Assembly (NCBI GenBank): GCA_036940085.1
Contig: JALLBK010000764.1
Location: 1-31,157 of the forward strand
Source of the DNA: Discostella pseudostelligera
Taxonomy: Eukaryota; Bacillariophyta; Thalassiosirophyceae; Thalassiosirales; Thalassiosiraceae
Direction of reading: 5' to 3'
DNA: 31,157 nt
Positions 1-9,963 of this stretch are shown one piece after another; position 1 is the stretch's first letter; each line of letters starts with the position of its first letter. Position numbers and translations under genes: made by a program. Below the pieces are notes generated by a model. The model did not search any database. It was not told the origin of the DNA and saw nothing but the letters and a program-made list of their open reading frames with translations.

Positions 1-23
1 GATGTCGATGTCGATGTCGATGC
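1..23. repeat. GATGTC hexanucleotide microsatellite
   Basis: The window opens inside a run of at least three perfect GATGTC units followed by GATG. It may continue beyond the window edge. It lies just upstream of the first gene, so it is probably promoter or 5' UTR sequence. Confidence 0.8.
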
Positions 24-97
24 AATGATTTTATCGAGTTGAGCAAGGTTGGCTCATCTATCACCAAATCATCTTCTTCTGAATTCAATTGGATACG

Positions 98-2314
98 ATG
101 CGCATACCCGCAAATAGTGCGCCGGTCGCAGGCCGACGTTACAGTTACAGGCAGCGAAGTGATGAAATATTCGTGCCGACGGGGTTGTTGTCTGCAACAA
201 CTTCTGCCGTCTTGAAAGAGTCGGGAACGAGCAACCCAGTGCCTGCCGCTGATCCCACGCATGATGTTGATGGGGAAGATGATACAATGCCCATCGTTGA
301 TAGTACCAACTTGCTATCACAGAGAGAGAGTGGTGCAAATCGCAGTGTCAACAGGTTCGGTGTGGCATTGAAAAAGCAGCAACAGCAAAAGGAAGTAGAC
401 AAATCTGCTGCAACAAACGCAGCTGGTGATGATAACACAACCAATCCAGCAGAACCAGAGGTGCAAGAAGACAATCAAGTTGAGAACCAAGAAAATCAGT
501 TCATTGCTGCAAACCAAAAGGAAGGCATTCGAGCATACCACTCGAGCAGCGGAAGCAATCCAATGAAAGTTGGAGATGCACCATCATCAATCACACAGCA
601 ACTCAAACCGGGATCATTGGCAGAACGACGCCTGCAGCAGCGATCTGCCATCTTCAAAAAGGGTGATTCGGAAAACCAACCGTCTGTAGTAAACACTGTA
701 TTAGCAAAGAAACGATTGGTTGGATCTAGTGATGCTGCATCGACAATGCTATTGACCGAGAATCATCGCGTTGGACCTGATAAACCTATTGCCTTGTCTG
801 AAAGACCAACTTGGAACAATAAGAGGAACAACGATGAGGCAGTAGCGGCGAGTCAACAAAAGAAAGAGCCAAATACAGAGAATTCTATGAATGTGGCTTT
901 AGAAGAGAAAAATGAGGCGATAACCCCCGATAGCAACAAGGGAACGAGCGGCGGGGCAACTGATTTTGCCACCAAATTGGCTTGGGCAGCAAAGTTGGAG
1001 AAGCGAAGGGATGTGTTTGCCAAGAAAACAACATCGACACCGACAAATCATCATCGGCAGCAGGCAAAGAAGCAGGGTGGTGTCAATCACTCCATTTTCG
1101 AACACTCGGAGCATCATGCTGACACTGTCACCACCAATGCCAATGAGGACAAACAACACGACGATAGATCCGAGACAGTAGCGAGCGGACAATTGGTGGA
1201 GTCTCCGTCTAATTTGAGTTTTTCCAATACGAAGGCTTGGGCGGCAGAGCTGGCGAAGCAGAAAGTGCTGTCTGACAAGAAGAAGAGACTCGACATCATC
1301 GACGATGGTGAGGACACTACCACAACTGCCGACGATCAAGGCAAAGGATCTACTGCGACAACCACCACCGATAAGGATGAGAAAAATGAATTCTCGGCAC
1401 GGCTACGAGCCAAGAGGAGACACCTTAGTGATAAGAAGAGGAAGACAAACGAAAGCATTGTGGCTTCCGAAGATAAAGCAGAAGACAGTGTCTGGTATGA
1501 CTTTGAGATCCCAACTTCAGAGAAGCAGCAGTCAGTGTCATTGTCTTACAGTGGAACGATGGACGAGGACCAAAGTGTTCATTGTCCCGATTCGGTGGCA
1601 ACAGAAGGAGCAGAAAAGGCACTTCCCCCTGGGCCAAATCCGTTAACGCCAATGCTACTTCAGCAAGAGAAACGAATATTGAGTCTCGAGAAGAAGAGGC
1701 AAACCTATAACGGCCTTCCTTGCGAGGAGCAAGCGCAGAAGGATACCACACCAATGACTAAGCCGTTGGCGGAGTCTACGACCGTGAACGATTACCAGGG
1801 TGGTTTTGATGATGTCGTTGAAACAACCATGACGAACGAGAACAAGCATGCCAACCATGCAACAAGTCTATTCGATAACAAGTCACCCTTTGAAATGATC
1901 AATGATCACAATGATACGGAACATTTGAGTCAAGTACATGAAGCATTCCACAAGGATAATCAATGGGATGCAACCTCTGTCCTGTCAGAGGCCCAATGCG
2001 AAAACTCTACCAAGGACTTTCCATTGCCAAGTAAAAGCGATCTGCACCTGAACCTGACATCAAAACAACAGACTGCATTCTCGAAGATTATTGCGGAGTA
2101 CGAGACAAAGCTCGAGTGTAAGTCATCCGAAATCGAATATCTAAAGAATGAAATATCCAATCAACATGTTCAGATTTTGGAGCTATTGGGTCAAACTAAA
2201 ACAGCAAGAGAGACAATGGCCAACTTAACGGAAGAACGGACGGAGACGAAAGAAAAGAAGTCAAAGATGAGGTTCAGTTTGAAAGGATTGTCCAAGATGA
2301 AGTTCTCTCGGTAA
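98..2314 (+). CDS. low-complexity protein with repeated basic motif and C-terminal coiled coil
   Basis: I do not recognise this 738-residue protein. The first in-frame ATG is at 98, preceded by an in-frame TGA at 80-82; a TTG lies three codons upstream. Most of the chain is polar and predicted disordered. A degenerate motif of about 18-20 residues recurs, with hydrophobic/Ala start, LxxRR-type centre and DKK or EKK end: AWAAKLEKRRDVFAKK (about residue 294), AWAAELAKQKVLSDKKKR (about 379), FSARLRAKRRHLSDKKRK (about 432), LLQQEKRILSLEKKR (about 519), and a weaker copy LAERRLQQRSAIFKK (about 174). Residues about 655-715 form a probable coiled coil (AFSKIIAEYETKLECKSSEIEY...). The tail is basic and amphipathic (MRFSLKGLSKMKFSR). 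No intron is needed. It converges on the coiled-coil gene ending at 3108. The gene call is secure because of the long open frame; the function is unknown. Confidence 0.8.
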   Translation: MRIPANSAPVAGRRYSYRQRSDEIFVPTGLLSATTSAVLKESGTSNPVPAADPTHDVDGEDDTMPIVDSTNLLSQRESGANRSVNRFGVALKKQQQQKEVDKSAATNAAGDDNTTNPAEPEVQEDNQVENQENQFIAANQKEGIRAYHSSSGSNPMKVGDAPSSITQQLKPGSLAERRLQQRSAIFKKGDSENQPSVVNTVLAKKRLVGSSDAASTMLLTENHRVGPDKPIALSERPTWNNKRNNDEAVAASQQKKEPNTENSMNVALEEKNEAITPDSNKGTSGGATDFATKLAWAAKLEKRRDVFAKKTTSTPTNHHRQQAKKQGGVNHSIFEHSEHHADTVTTNANEDKQHDDRSETVASGQLVESPSNLSFSNTKAWAAELAKQKVLSDKKKRLDIIDDGEDTTTTADDQGKGSTATTTTDKDEKNEFSARLRAKRRHLSDKKRKTNESIVASEDKAEDSVWYDFEIPTSEKQQSVSLSYSGTMDEDQSVHCPDSVATEGAEKALPPGPNPLTPMLLQQEKRILSLEKKRQTYNGLPCEEQAQKDTTPMTKPLAESTTVNDYQGGFDDVVETTMTNENKHANHATSLFDNKSPFEMINDHNDTEHLSQVHEAFHKDNQWDATSVLSEAQCENSTKDFPLPSKSDLHLNLTSKQQTAFSKIIAEYETKLECKSSEIEYLKNEISNQHVQILELLGQTKTARETMANLTEERTETKEKKSKMRFSLKGLSKMKFSR

Positions 2315-2519
2315 TTCACTGAAGTTGTCACTGAGCTTTCATCGCATGTACACACTATTGTATTTCATTTTCACTTCAGCAATGTAGAGTTTGTAAGCGG
2401 AGTTGAATCTCAGGATCTACCAGTGGTCTCGTGTAATTTACCTGGTTGCTAACCCCTGAACTAATAGAAGTTATTTTGGTGATCAATCTATCTTACGTCG
2501 TGGAGCACGGTGATGACGC

Positions 2520-2960
2520 TCCATGAATTTTCATGCAAACCGTCCTGCCTCAGCAACAGGTAGATCCTTTGCTTCTGCTCCGGCTTCACCCTCAGGTGCA
2601 ACGGTAGTGACTGCTCCGGTTTCACCCTCAGATGCATCGGTTGTTTCAGCTTCGGCTCCTACTCTCAGGTGCAGCGGTTGTTTCTGCCACGGTTTCACTC
2701 TCAGAAGGAGCAGTGGATTCAGTACTCTCAGCTCCGGTTGCACCCGCAGCAATAACTGTTTGGGTAGGAGATGAATATGTCGGAATCTACTGTGAATAGG
2801 TCAATCTTATCAGTAATCGTTCCCATCACGAGATATTCATCCTTTCCTGATGCAATGAAGCTAGCAGGTCAATACATTTATGTACCTCATTGATTCCGAT
2901 GAATCTTAAGAGTCCGTAGCGGCGCTCATTTCCATCGGTAACGAGCGACTTAGAAAACAA
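2520..2960 (-). pseudogene. possible decayed coding fragment (repeat linker plus short domain-like piece)
   Basis: Three minus-strand stretches look coding but lie in different frames. KSLVTDGNERRYGLLRF (about 2950-2897) resembles the L-V-x-G-x-x-R-x-L-L-R-F core common in DNRLRE/CBM96-type carbohydrate-binding modules. GKDEYLVMGTITDKIDLF follows (about 2847-2790). Then comes a repetitive Ala/Glu/Thr segment over 2770-2522, with a frameshift near 2670, ending in RFA-stop. A multi-exon gene or a pseudogene would both fit. Similarity was judged by eye and the call is weak. Confidence 0.25.
2577..2751. repeat. imperfect tandem minisatellite, unit about 36-42 bp
   Basis: Four to five diverged copies of a unit based on GCTCCGGTTTCACCCTCAG followed by GTGCAACGGTTGTTTCT can be lined up, starting at 2577, 2613, 2655, about 2690 and about 2731. 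The third copy lacks about 5 nt. On the minus strand the units translate to an Ala/Glu/Gly/Thr-rich 12-residue repeat (for example VTTVAPEGEAGA and ETTDASEGETGA), and the 5-nt loss shifts the frame. Confidence 0.6.
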
Positions 2961-3107
2961 AGGACAACGCATAATTGATAATTGAGTAGTTTTGTTACCA
3001 GTCTGCGACCGGCAACTTGAGATGATGCTTACTGATACAATTATTGTTCTTACACTGCGTGAACTCATTCCAAAAATTGATCTGCCCATTGACGACCAAG
3101 TTTCATC

Positions 3108-6100
3108 TCATAATTGTTGTTCTGTTCCCCATGTACTCACGCTGAGAACGCTCATGTCACCATCGTCATTGGCAGCCGCCGATTTTTTCTTCTTTTTGCG
3201 GAGTATCTTTCCACCCTTTTTGCGTATCGACCCACCCGATGACCCCAATGCCTCAAGCTTCTTTATGGTTGCCTCTCGTGCCTCAAGCCGCAGCCTCAGC
3301 TCTTCGATTTCATGTTGACGCTCAACATCCGATGATTGAAGCCTACTACGTGTCGCCGCCTGTAACTGCGCGTTTTGCTCCCGAAGCTTTGCAACCTCTT
3401 GCATAAGTTTTGTTTCATTCTCCTTCGTCTCCTGACGTTGATGCTCAATGACATTCTCAAGCTTCTGTATTTGCAGCTTACTTTTCGACATGAGCTCTGG
3501 TACGATCTGTTGGATCTCCGACAGTTGGGTCTGCAACGATTCAATACGAGCCTCGTACACTCTCTTCTGTTTCTTCAGTTTCATATTATCGCGTTCAGTT
3601 TGTTGACTAGCTCCCGTGGTGGTTGTCATATCGGTCAGGGACATGCCCATGGCGGCCGATCCGCCAAATTCCGTCTCAAGGATTTCCAGCTTCTGTGAAA
3701 ATGCCTGATTCTCGTTCTCGAGTCGTTGAATCAACAATCTCCTCTGGCTTTCGTCCTCCTTAAACTTAGATGTTACCGCCACCAATTCCATCCTCAGATT
3801 GCCCAGGGATAGTGAATTGTCGGCCAATGACTTCTCGAGTTGAGCAATGCGTGCATCCTTCTCTCGTGCCTTAGCCTTCCAGTCAACAGCATAATCGGAT
3901 TCAATGTCATTGGACGATCGTTGAAATAGTCCACCCAACAGGCCCTTGCCACGCACGTTGCCCTCGGCCTCATCGAAAGCATTAGAATTTGTGCTCAGCA
4001 TGTCATCTTCATCAAAGTAATCACGATCAGCCACACGTTTGAGTACCTCCGCCTCCTTCTCAGCCTCAATCTTTTCTCTCTCGGCCTCAATATCTCGCTT
4101 ATGATTGATGAGATCATCCTTTGCCTCCTGCAACTGAATTGCTAATCGATTGGCATCCTCCGCTCTCTCCTTAAGCTCGGATTGAATCTAGACATGTATA
4201 AAAGTAAAGGGTAGGTAGTGAGCAAATTATAGTAGCAAACGAGCAAACGACACATACATCTCTGAGCTTACCGCCTCGATTTCATGACGTTGGGAGTCAT
4301 TCTGTAAAATAATAATTAGGAAGTGAACCATAAAAATCCAATAAGAGTCCAATGACACACCATTGCAATTTCAAACCAAAGAATATGCGTCATACCTCTT
4401 TCTCCAACTTCTCGATTGTCACTTCCATCTCCACTTGCCGCGCCGCATTGGTGGCCGCCAACGTGGCAGCCGCTTGTATGCTCGACTTCCTCTCCTTATC
4501 AACTTCAGACTTGAGAAGCTCGACTTCGGCCACAGCTGCTTCACTTTTATGGTTGACTTCTTCAACTAAACTCTTGAGTTCCTCCAATTCGTTAACAGCA
4601 TCTTGGCGAGCGGCTTCGGCGGCTTGCATTTCATTCTTGGCCTGCTGATGGGCCTCCTCTGCTGCTTCGGTGGCTTCCACTGCAATGGACAGGTCGGTTT
4701 GTAACTTTGTCAGTTTTTCACAAATTGCATTGAATGCTTCTTTTTCATTGTTGAGCTGCTTGTGAAGAGACTCCACAGTCTTATCCTTTTCGTTTAGTTG
4801 TGCCTCGATTTCCTCTACTTTTGCCTTGCGCCGTTCGAGTTCTGTGCTGAGATGATCGGCATGCTTATCTTTTTCATCTAATTCAAAACCTAGCTGTTCA
4901 ACCTGGAGATTGCTCGCCCGTATCTCTCGCTCCAGGTGATCAATGTGAGTATCTTTTTCGGCGAGCTTGACCAACCGATCCTTATGAGGAACAGTAGACG
5001 TTGATTGCACTGTTCCGTCATCTCCTGCAGCCACCGAACCCTCCTCCGCAATCGCTCTAGTCTCAATCTCCATTTGATAATCAATGAATTCTTTCCTGGC
5101 CATCTCCAACTTGGTCTCCAAAATCTCAATATAATTATTCCTCTCTTCTAATTCAATAGTGATCTTGTTCACATCGCGACTTCTTGATGCTAATTGTTCC
5201 TCTAATTCCTCAACATGCATTGCTTCCTCCTTCATCGCTATCTCTAGCTGATCGCGCAGTTCTGCAGCTAACGTTTCCTTTTCTTCCAGCATTGACTGAG
5301 CTAACTCCATCTGCTCGCGATGCACATCCACATCTTTGTTAAGGGAATCAATCTCCGCCTCGAGAATGGCAATCCTTCCATCGTGCGTCGCATGGGCATC
5401 AGACAGGGCACTGAGCGCGGCTTCCTTTTCTTCTCTCAACATCTCCACCTCATTTTGCACCTCTGCCAATAGCGCTCTCTGCTCCTCGATATTTGCTCGC
5501 GCATCTTCGCTTTCCTTGGCGCTTTCTAGTTGTTTCTTCAATTCTGATTCCTGACGTTCGAGAATGCTAACCTTATTAGTCACCTCTTCCATTTGCCTCA
5601 ACGTATTGTCCAGTTCCGAACGAATAATGGCTTCCCGATCTTCGGCCTCAACACGCGCCTCCTCCGCCGTTATGGCTGCGGCTGCTGCATCGAGGAGATC
5701 CCTTCGTACTTTTTCAAGCTGGACTTCCAATTTGTCAATGTCCTGCTCTGGAGATTCATAGAACATTCCAAGTGAGCAAATGAACGGAGGCTCGTTATGT
5801 GAATTTCGAGAATAGCAGATGAGACACCAGAAGATGCGTGTCAATGAGCACTCACCCTTTGTATCCAACTCTTGCCTCATTTTCAACACCTCACCATCCT
5901 TTTCCTCCACATGTGCTAGCAACTCAATCAGTTCCCTATCTTTACATTCCAATTTACTCTTGACATTCTCCAATTGATCCAATTTTTCCTCTAGCTCCTT
6001 CAGTATATCCTCCATTTTCGATTGTTCCTCCGCAGACAATGCCACCGCCTTGACCTCGTTCTCCGTGACCAACGCTTGCATATCCTCTTCTAACTGATAC

Positions 6101-7764
6101 TTCGATTGATTCAACTCATCCAAACGCGTCTTTAGGTAAGACTTTTCATCCATCACCTTTTTATTTTGTCGTTTCAAACGCCGTATCTCACGTTGAGCCT
6201 TACGCAACCGTTGCTCGAACAATACAAGTTCCCCATCCCGCTCTTTTAATCGAGCCGCCTGTACTGACATGGTTTTACTCACGGCACGCAATGCCTCTAA
6301 TCGACCATCCATCTCCGTCGAGGTCATTTTAACGAGTGACTTTAGTCCTAATGTATTGTCTTGCAATTCCGCCTCAAGAGCGTGGATTCGGAATGTAGCC
6401 TGGGCTTGGACAGTACCGAGACGACCCTCGACTTCATCCAGCTGTTCGAGTAGATCCCGACAGGCATCGGTTAAGCTCAGTGTCTCGAGTTTGTAACGGT
6501 ACAATTCATCTTCTAATTGGGCGGTTGTCAATTGGGAGCCATTGCCGTTGGGGACACCAATTCCTCCTCCACCATAAGATGGGTTTTGAGCAGTCTTACT
6601 TGATCGACGAGCTTTGTCTGAAGTGTGGTAGTCTTCTTCTCCAGATATATGACTATTGACATCATTCTCCTCGGACGACGAGGAGTCCGAATCCACAATT
6701 GGACGATGATATCTTGACTGCGATTGCTTTTGTTGTTGTTCCTGCAGCTGCTGCTGGCGCCGCAATCGCATCTTCTCCTTCTTCTTGCCAAACATTTTAA
6801 TTAGCCCCGTTGCTCCCGACTTTGATTTCTTCTTCGTCTTCTTTGCATTGTCGTTCCCACCACCCGAGGATTTGCTCTCTGATGTAAATCCATCCCCATC
6901 AATGCCATCGTCATCATCATCGGTAGTTGTGTAGTTGTGATCAAAGTGCATAAATTTGGAATTGTCAATTGACTTCAACTTTTCTTCCATTAGTTTCATG
7001 GATTCATTCAGGCCCGGTGCTGCGTTGCAATCGTCATCGTCATCGTCGTCATCAACAAGAAATGGATTGGTCGTAGGTGGTGCATGCTGTTGCTGGTGTT
7101 GTTGTTGTTGTTGTTGTTGTTGCTGCTGCTGATAATAATACTGCTGCTGCTGCTGGTATTGCTGCTGCTGTTCATAATGATTCTGCTGCTGCTGCTGCTC
7201 ATACTGCCGTTGCTGATAATATTGTTGCTGTGCTGGTTGCTGTTGGGTAGCATTAGCAGCCGACAATCGTGAATTAATCCCCGTTCCTACCATATCATGA
7301 GCCCTCCTTGTTGGCATCGCATCTGTCGTATTCGTCATTAAGCTAGGATGTGGTGGACTAATTTCACGAGAATTGATTCCCTGACCAGTCATTGTTCCAA
7401 ACCCTCCACTTCCTGCTCCACTGCTACTGCCGCCTCTGCCACTGCCAATACCGCCGCCGCCGCCGCCGCCGCCAGTAGAAGTAGCAGCAGGAACAACAGC
7501 AGCACCACTGTACTCAACTATTCCACTACCAGTGCTATTCGAAAGAAAACTATCGTAGAATCCTCCTCCGTCCTGATGTTGTTGTTGTTGATTTAATTCC
7601 TCCTCGTCGTCTTGGGAATGGGAAGCAAATTCAATGGCCGATGGAATCCAATAGTCTCCTCCCTCTTGATTATTGGAGCTTCGACCAGCACCGCCGCCGC
7701 CGGCACCGCCTACTCCTATGCGGCTGGGCGGTGATGTGGGGAGCAATTTACCAAAGAGGCCCAT
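3108..7764 (-). CDS. long coiled-coil protein, four exons
   Basis: Exons (minus strand) are 7764-5856, 5747-4396, 4301-4272 and 4187-3108, giving 1456 residues. Introns are 5748-5855 (108 nt, GTGAGT...CAG), 4302-4395 (GTATGA...CAG) and 4188-4271 (GTAAGC...TAG). All joins keep frame. Residues 1-415 are low complexity: MGLFGKLL start, a Gly run near 97-107, a Gln/Tyr tract at about 170-227, an Asp run near 237-245, and a Lys-rich KKTKKKSKSG segment. From about 418 almost to the end the chain is heptad-like with dense Glu/Lys/Leu, typical of a rod-forming protein. The C-terminus is basic (IRKKGGKILRKKKKK), then an acidic/Ser tail MSVLSVSTWGTEQQL. This suggests a cytoskeletal, tethering or organelle-scaffold role by architecture only; no named family was recognised. 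The divergent 850-bp region upstream carries three GGCGGGA boxes. Confidence 0.8.
4272..4301 (-). other. 30-nt microexon of the coiled-coil gene
   Basis: A 10-codon exon (NDSQRHEIEA) lies between AG at 4303-4302 and GTAAGC at 4271-4266. Both flanking introns are phase 0, so the exon could be skipped without a frameshift. The heptad-like character continues across it. Confidence 0.7.
5748..5855 (-). other. 108-nt in-frame, stop-free intron (exitron-like)
   Basis: Donor GTGAGTGC and acceptor TCTCCAG bound a 108-nt (3 x 36) segment with no in-frame stop. Splicing restores a clean coiled coil (RQELDTKEQDIDKLEVQLEK). Retention would insert 36 residues rich in Cys, Phe and Ser that break the heptads. 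Splicing is the favoured reading. Confidence 0.7.
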
Positions 7765-7952
7765 TTATCTGACGTTTCTCTATTAGTAAACCTTTTTGTC
7801 TTCCAATGCCGATACGCCGCTATGCGGTTATCTTATGCCCAATTCAAATACAATAGTTATTCAACGCATCTATTGCAACGATTGCATCAGCCTCGAGAAT
7901 CGAGAAGGCACAAAATCTCACAAAATCAAGGGGGCTGGTGCATTAAAAATAA

Positions 7953-8018
7953 TGGCGGGAGCTCCGATGACCCACTGGTGACTCTCCAATTTGGCGGGAA
8001 CTTCAGAATGGCGGGAAA
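7953..8018 (+). promoter_or_regulatory. three GGCGGGA (E2F-like) boxes
   Basis: AATGGCGGGAG ends at 7961, TTTGGCGGGAA is at 7990-8000, and AATGGCGGGAAAA is at 8007-8019. They sit about 190-255 bp upstream of the coiled-coil gene start. The middle copy matches the E2F/DP consensus TTTSSCGC. The assignment is by motif only. Confidence 0.5.
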
Positions 8019-8385
8019 ACCAATACAGGCGTCGATCATGCATTCGATAGGACTCATTCGATGCATCTCATCGTCGTCATTATTTGTTCAGGTTTATGTT
8101 CTACTGAACTACTGGATGGCTGAAAGCGGCCGGCATTCGGATTGCTCTCATGTGGGTTGCTGATTGGCTTGTATCATTGCTCGCTCCACCACCGGATCAG
8201 GAAGGATCACGTCGGTGCGGGTCGGTCTACGTTCCGTATCCAACATGGATCAATAGAAACAGAGCACAGTCACAACTAAGTACGCCGCGGCATGCTCTCG
8301 AGTGTCGAGTAATGACATAATAGTACTCAAAGTCGTGGTCTTAGTTTAGAGTATCTCCTCGTTTTATGATTTGATGTTGTTACAT

Positions 8386-8393
8386 TGACGTCA
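8386..8393. promoter_or_regulatory. TGACGTCA palindrome (CRE/bZIP-type site)
   Basis: A perfect 8-bp CRE palindrome lies in the 3' flank of the DUF4079 gene. TGACGT/ACGTCA elements are known CO2/cAMP-responsive elements in diatom carbonic anhydrase promoters. Here it is not near a recognised start, so it may be chance. Confidence 0.3.
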
Positions 8394-8614
8394 TGATGTC
8401 TTACTCAATGTGAAGAGCTCCATAAACTCACCACTCAACAAGAAAGAAGGCGCAAGATTGATACATTGGTTGTTCCTCTTTCTTTCTTGTCGCATGTTGT
8501 GTGATTTATTGGTTATTGGATACAATGTTTCCCAAATCTCCGTGATAATTGTGCGTGTCATCGTCCACTTTCTGTCATAATCATCCCTACTAACGATTCC
8601 ATCCTGCCTCAGGC

Positions 8615-9791
8615 TTAGGGCCACTTGGTCAATTCCACCACCTTCAACAAAATAGGCACACCAGTAATCACCTGCCATGCCAACAATCCCAATCCAGCCA
8701 AATTGGCACCAATATGTACGGCCCTTGCGGTATCATTTCCCTTTTGCATCGATGGGACCATCGAGGCGGCCAATGCCCACAGTACTACCAGACCAGCACC
8801 AGCGTAGAGATGTGGACCGGGAAAGAGTTTCCCAGCACGAGCGTAGGTGTTGAGTGGTCCCTAAGGAGTTGTTGCAGAGAAGGTTGTTTTGCAAAAGTAT
8901 AAGATTGGAATGGATGAAATAGAGAAGAAGAGTCGATAGAATGATGATGTTGTGAGCCACATGATATGAGTTGAGAAGTGCGTCATGGTCAATTGGCATG
9001 CCCACACTTCGACATATACACACCCAAACACAAGCAAAACATGCATTTCATCATCATCTATAATAATCACCTACCTCAATAGCAAAGGCAATACCCAAAA
9101 ATAAAATCAAACTCCCTTGATTAAAATGCTTTTCTCGTGGATTGGCACCGGCCAATTCCTTCCTTTCACTAGTCAATTCAGCAATTTGTTTCTCTGTTTC
9201 CAACGCTCCCTTAAGTGCATTCACATAGGAAGTATCCACCACCTCAGCAGAAGTAGCCGCCGCCAATGCCTCTTTCACACTAGCGGCCCCATCTTTCAAA
9301 ATAGGCAATGATTTTTTTAAAGCACCAATTTCATCACCTAATGTACGCTGTCTCCTCCATTGAAATCCCAATAAAGCGGTAGATGCCGATAGTGCAACCA
9401 TACTAAACATGGCAATGGGATGTAATAGTGAGCCAGTACGGCCTTCGAAGATGCCCCAATCTGGTCCGGCAGCTTGGGCGGCCATGGGGGAAGTTAGAAT
9501 TGTGGACATGGCGAGGATGGATGAGGCGACGTTGCGGCCATTATTGCTGTTGTTGGAGGTGATGATGGAAGATTCCTCGCTGTAAGACAAGGAGAGATTG
9601 AGTGGATCAAACGATGCTTCTGCGTCGACGAAGCCATCACTCTCGAAGTCGAAGTGAGAAGCGGCAAGACGGCCAACACTGCCGCTGTTGCTGCTGCGGA
9701 TGGTGGCGGTAGTGGGGAGAGTGAACCCAGTGGTGCCACTGGCAAGGAGGAGGGTGGCGAGTGCAACACTACTAATGCGATGGAACATCAT
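8615..9791 (-). CDS. plastid DUF4079 family membrane protein
   Basis: Exons are 9791-9075 and 8860-8615, with a phase-0 intron at 8861-9074 (GTAGGTG...CTTAG), giving 320 residues. Residues 1-20 form a signal peptide ending at TTG-FTLP, the diatom ASAFAP-type plastid entry motif. A Ser/Asn-rich transit region follows. A second hydrophobic stretch (about 88-107, SSILAMSTILTSPMAAQA) ends in an AxA-like site, like a thylakoid transfer domain. The mature part has four likely membrane helices in the DUF4079 pattern: HPIAMFSMVALSASTALLGF (H124), KHFNQGSLILFLGIAFAIE (H222), PHLYAGAGLVVLWALAASM (H256) and VHIGANLAGLGLLAWQVITG (H288). Each helix has a His at or near its start. DUF4079 proteins occur in cyanobacteria and plastids and their function is not established. 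The splice join is strongly supported because GPLNTYARAGKLFPGPH continues the family after the intron. Confidence 0.88.
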
Positions 9792-9894
9792 GGTCGGTAA
9801 GATTCGGATTCGGATTTCGGAAATGAGATCAATGAACTGCGCGGAGACCGACGGACGGTGAATGAGTCATTATTTTTTAGTGCGAAGTGATGGC

Positions 9895-9902
9895 TGACGT
9901 CA
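9895..9902. promoter_or_regulatory. TGACGTCA (CRE-like) in DUF4079 promoter
   Basis: A perfect palindrome sits about 104 bp upstream of the ATG of a plastid protein. TGACGT and ACGTCA are the published CO2/cAMP-response elements of diatom carbonic anhydrase promoters, bound by bZIP factors. Light or CO2 control of this gene is an inference from motif and position. Confidence 0.45.
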
Positions 9903-9921
9903 TCGTCACTCTGGCTTGGAT

Positions 9922-9963
9922 CTTTCGCCAAATTAAAATCAGCGACATTAAATTTTGGCGCGC
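9922..9963. promoter_or_regulatory. pair of GGCG (E2F-like) boxes in opposite orientation
   Basis: CTTTCGCCAAATT (9922-9934) and TTTTGGCGCGCC (9952-9963) lie about 130-170 bp upstream of the DUF4079 start. TTTGGCGC is a canonical E2F core. They face each other 17 bp apart. Confidence 0.45.

Larger units (their letters stand above)
2315..3107. other. intergenic region between convergent genes
   Basis: This 793-bp gap between two convergent stop codons should hold both 3' UTRs. It contains an imperfect minisatellite (2577-2751) and, on the minus strand, short open stretches that look like decayed coding sequence (see separate entries). I see no intact gene. A strong GTGAGT at the end of the minus-strand gene (about 3135-3130) leaves open a further 3' exon in this gap, but none could be confirmed. 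Confidence 0.5.
7765..8614. other. intergenic: promoter of coiled-coil gene and 3' flank of DUF4079 gene
   Basis: No convincing gene is seen in these 850 bp. The part near 7765-8020 should be the promoter of the minus-strand coiled-coil gene and carries three GGCGGGA boxes. A perfect TGACGTCA palindrome is at 8386-8393. Short open frames here have no codon or domain support. Confidence 0.6.

Noticed and set aside
7822..8163. 113-codon plus-strand frame upstream of the coiled-coil gene
   Set aside because: No domain or bias; it translates through three GGCGGGA boxes and looks like promoter sequence.
8733..9023. Frames crossing the DUF4079 intron
   Set aside because: They run out of frame through intron and exon 2; the spliced frame gives the clean DUF4079 sequence.
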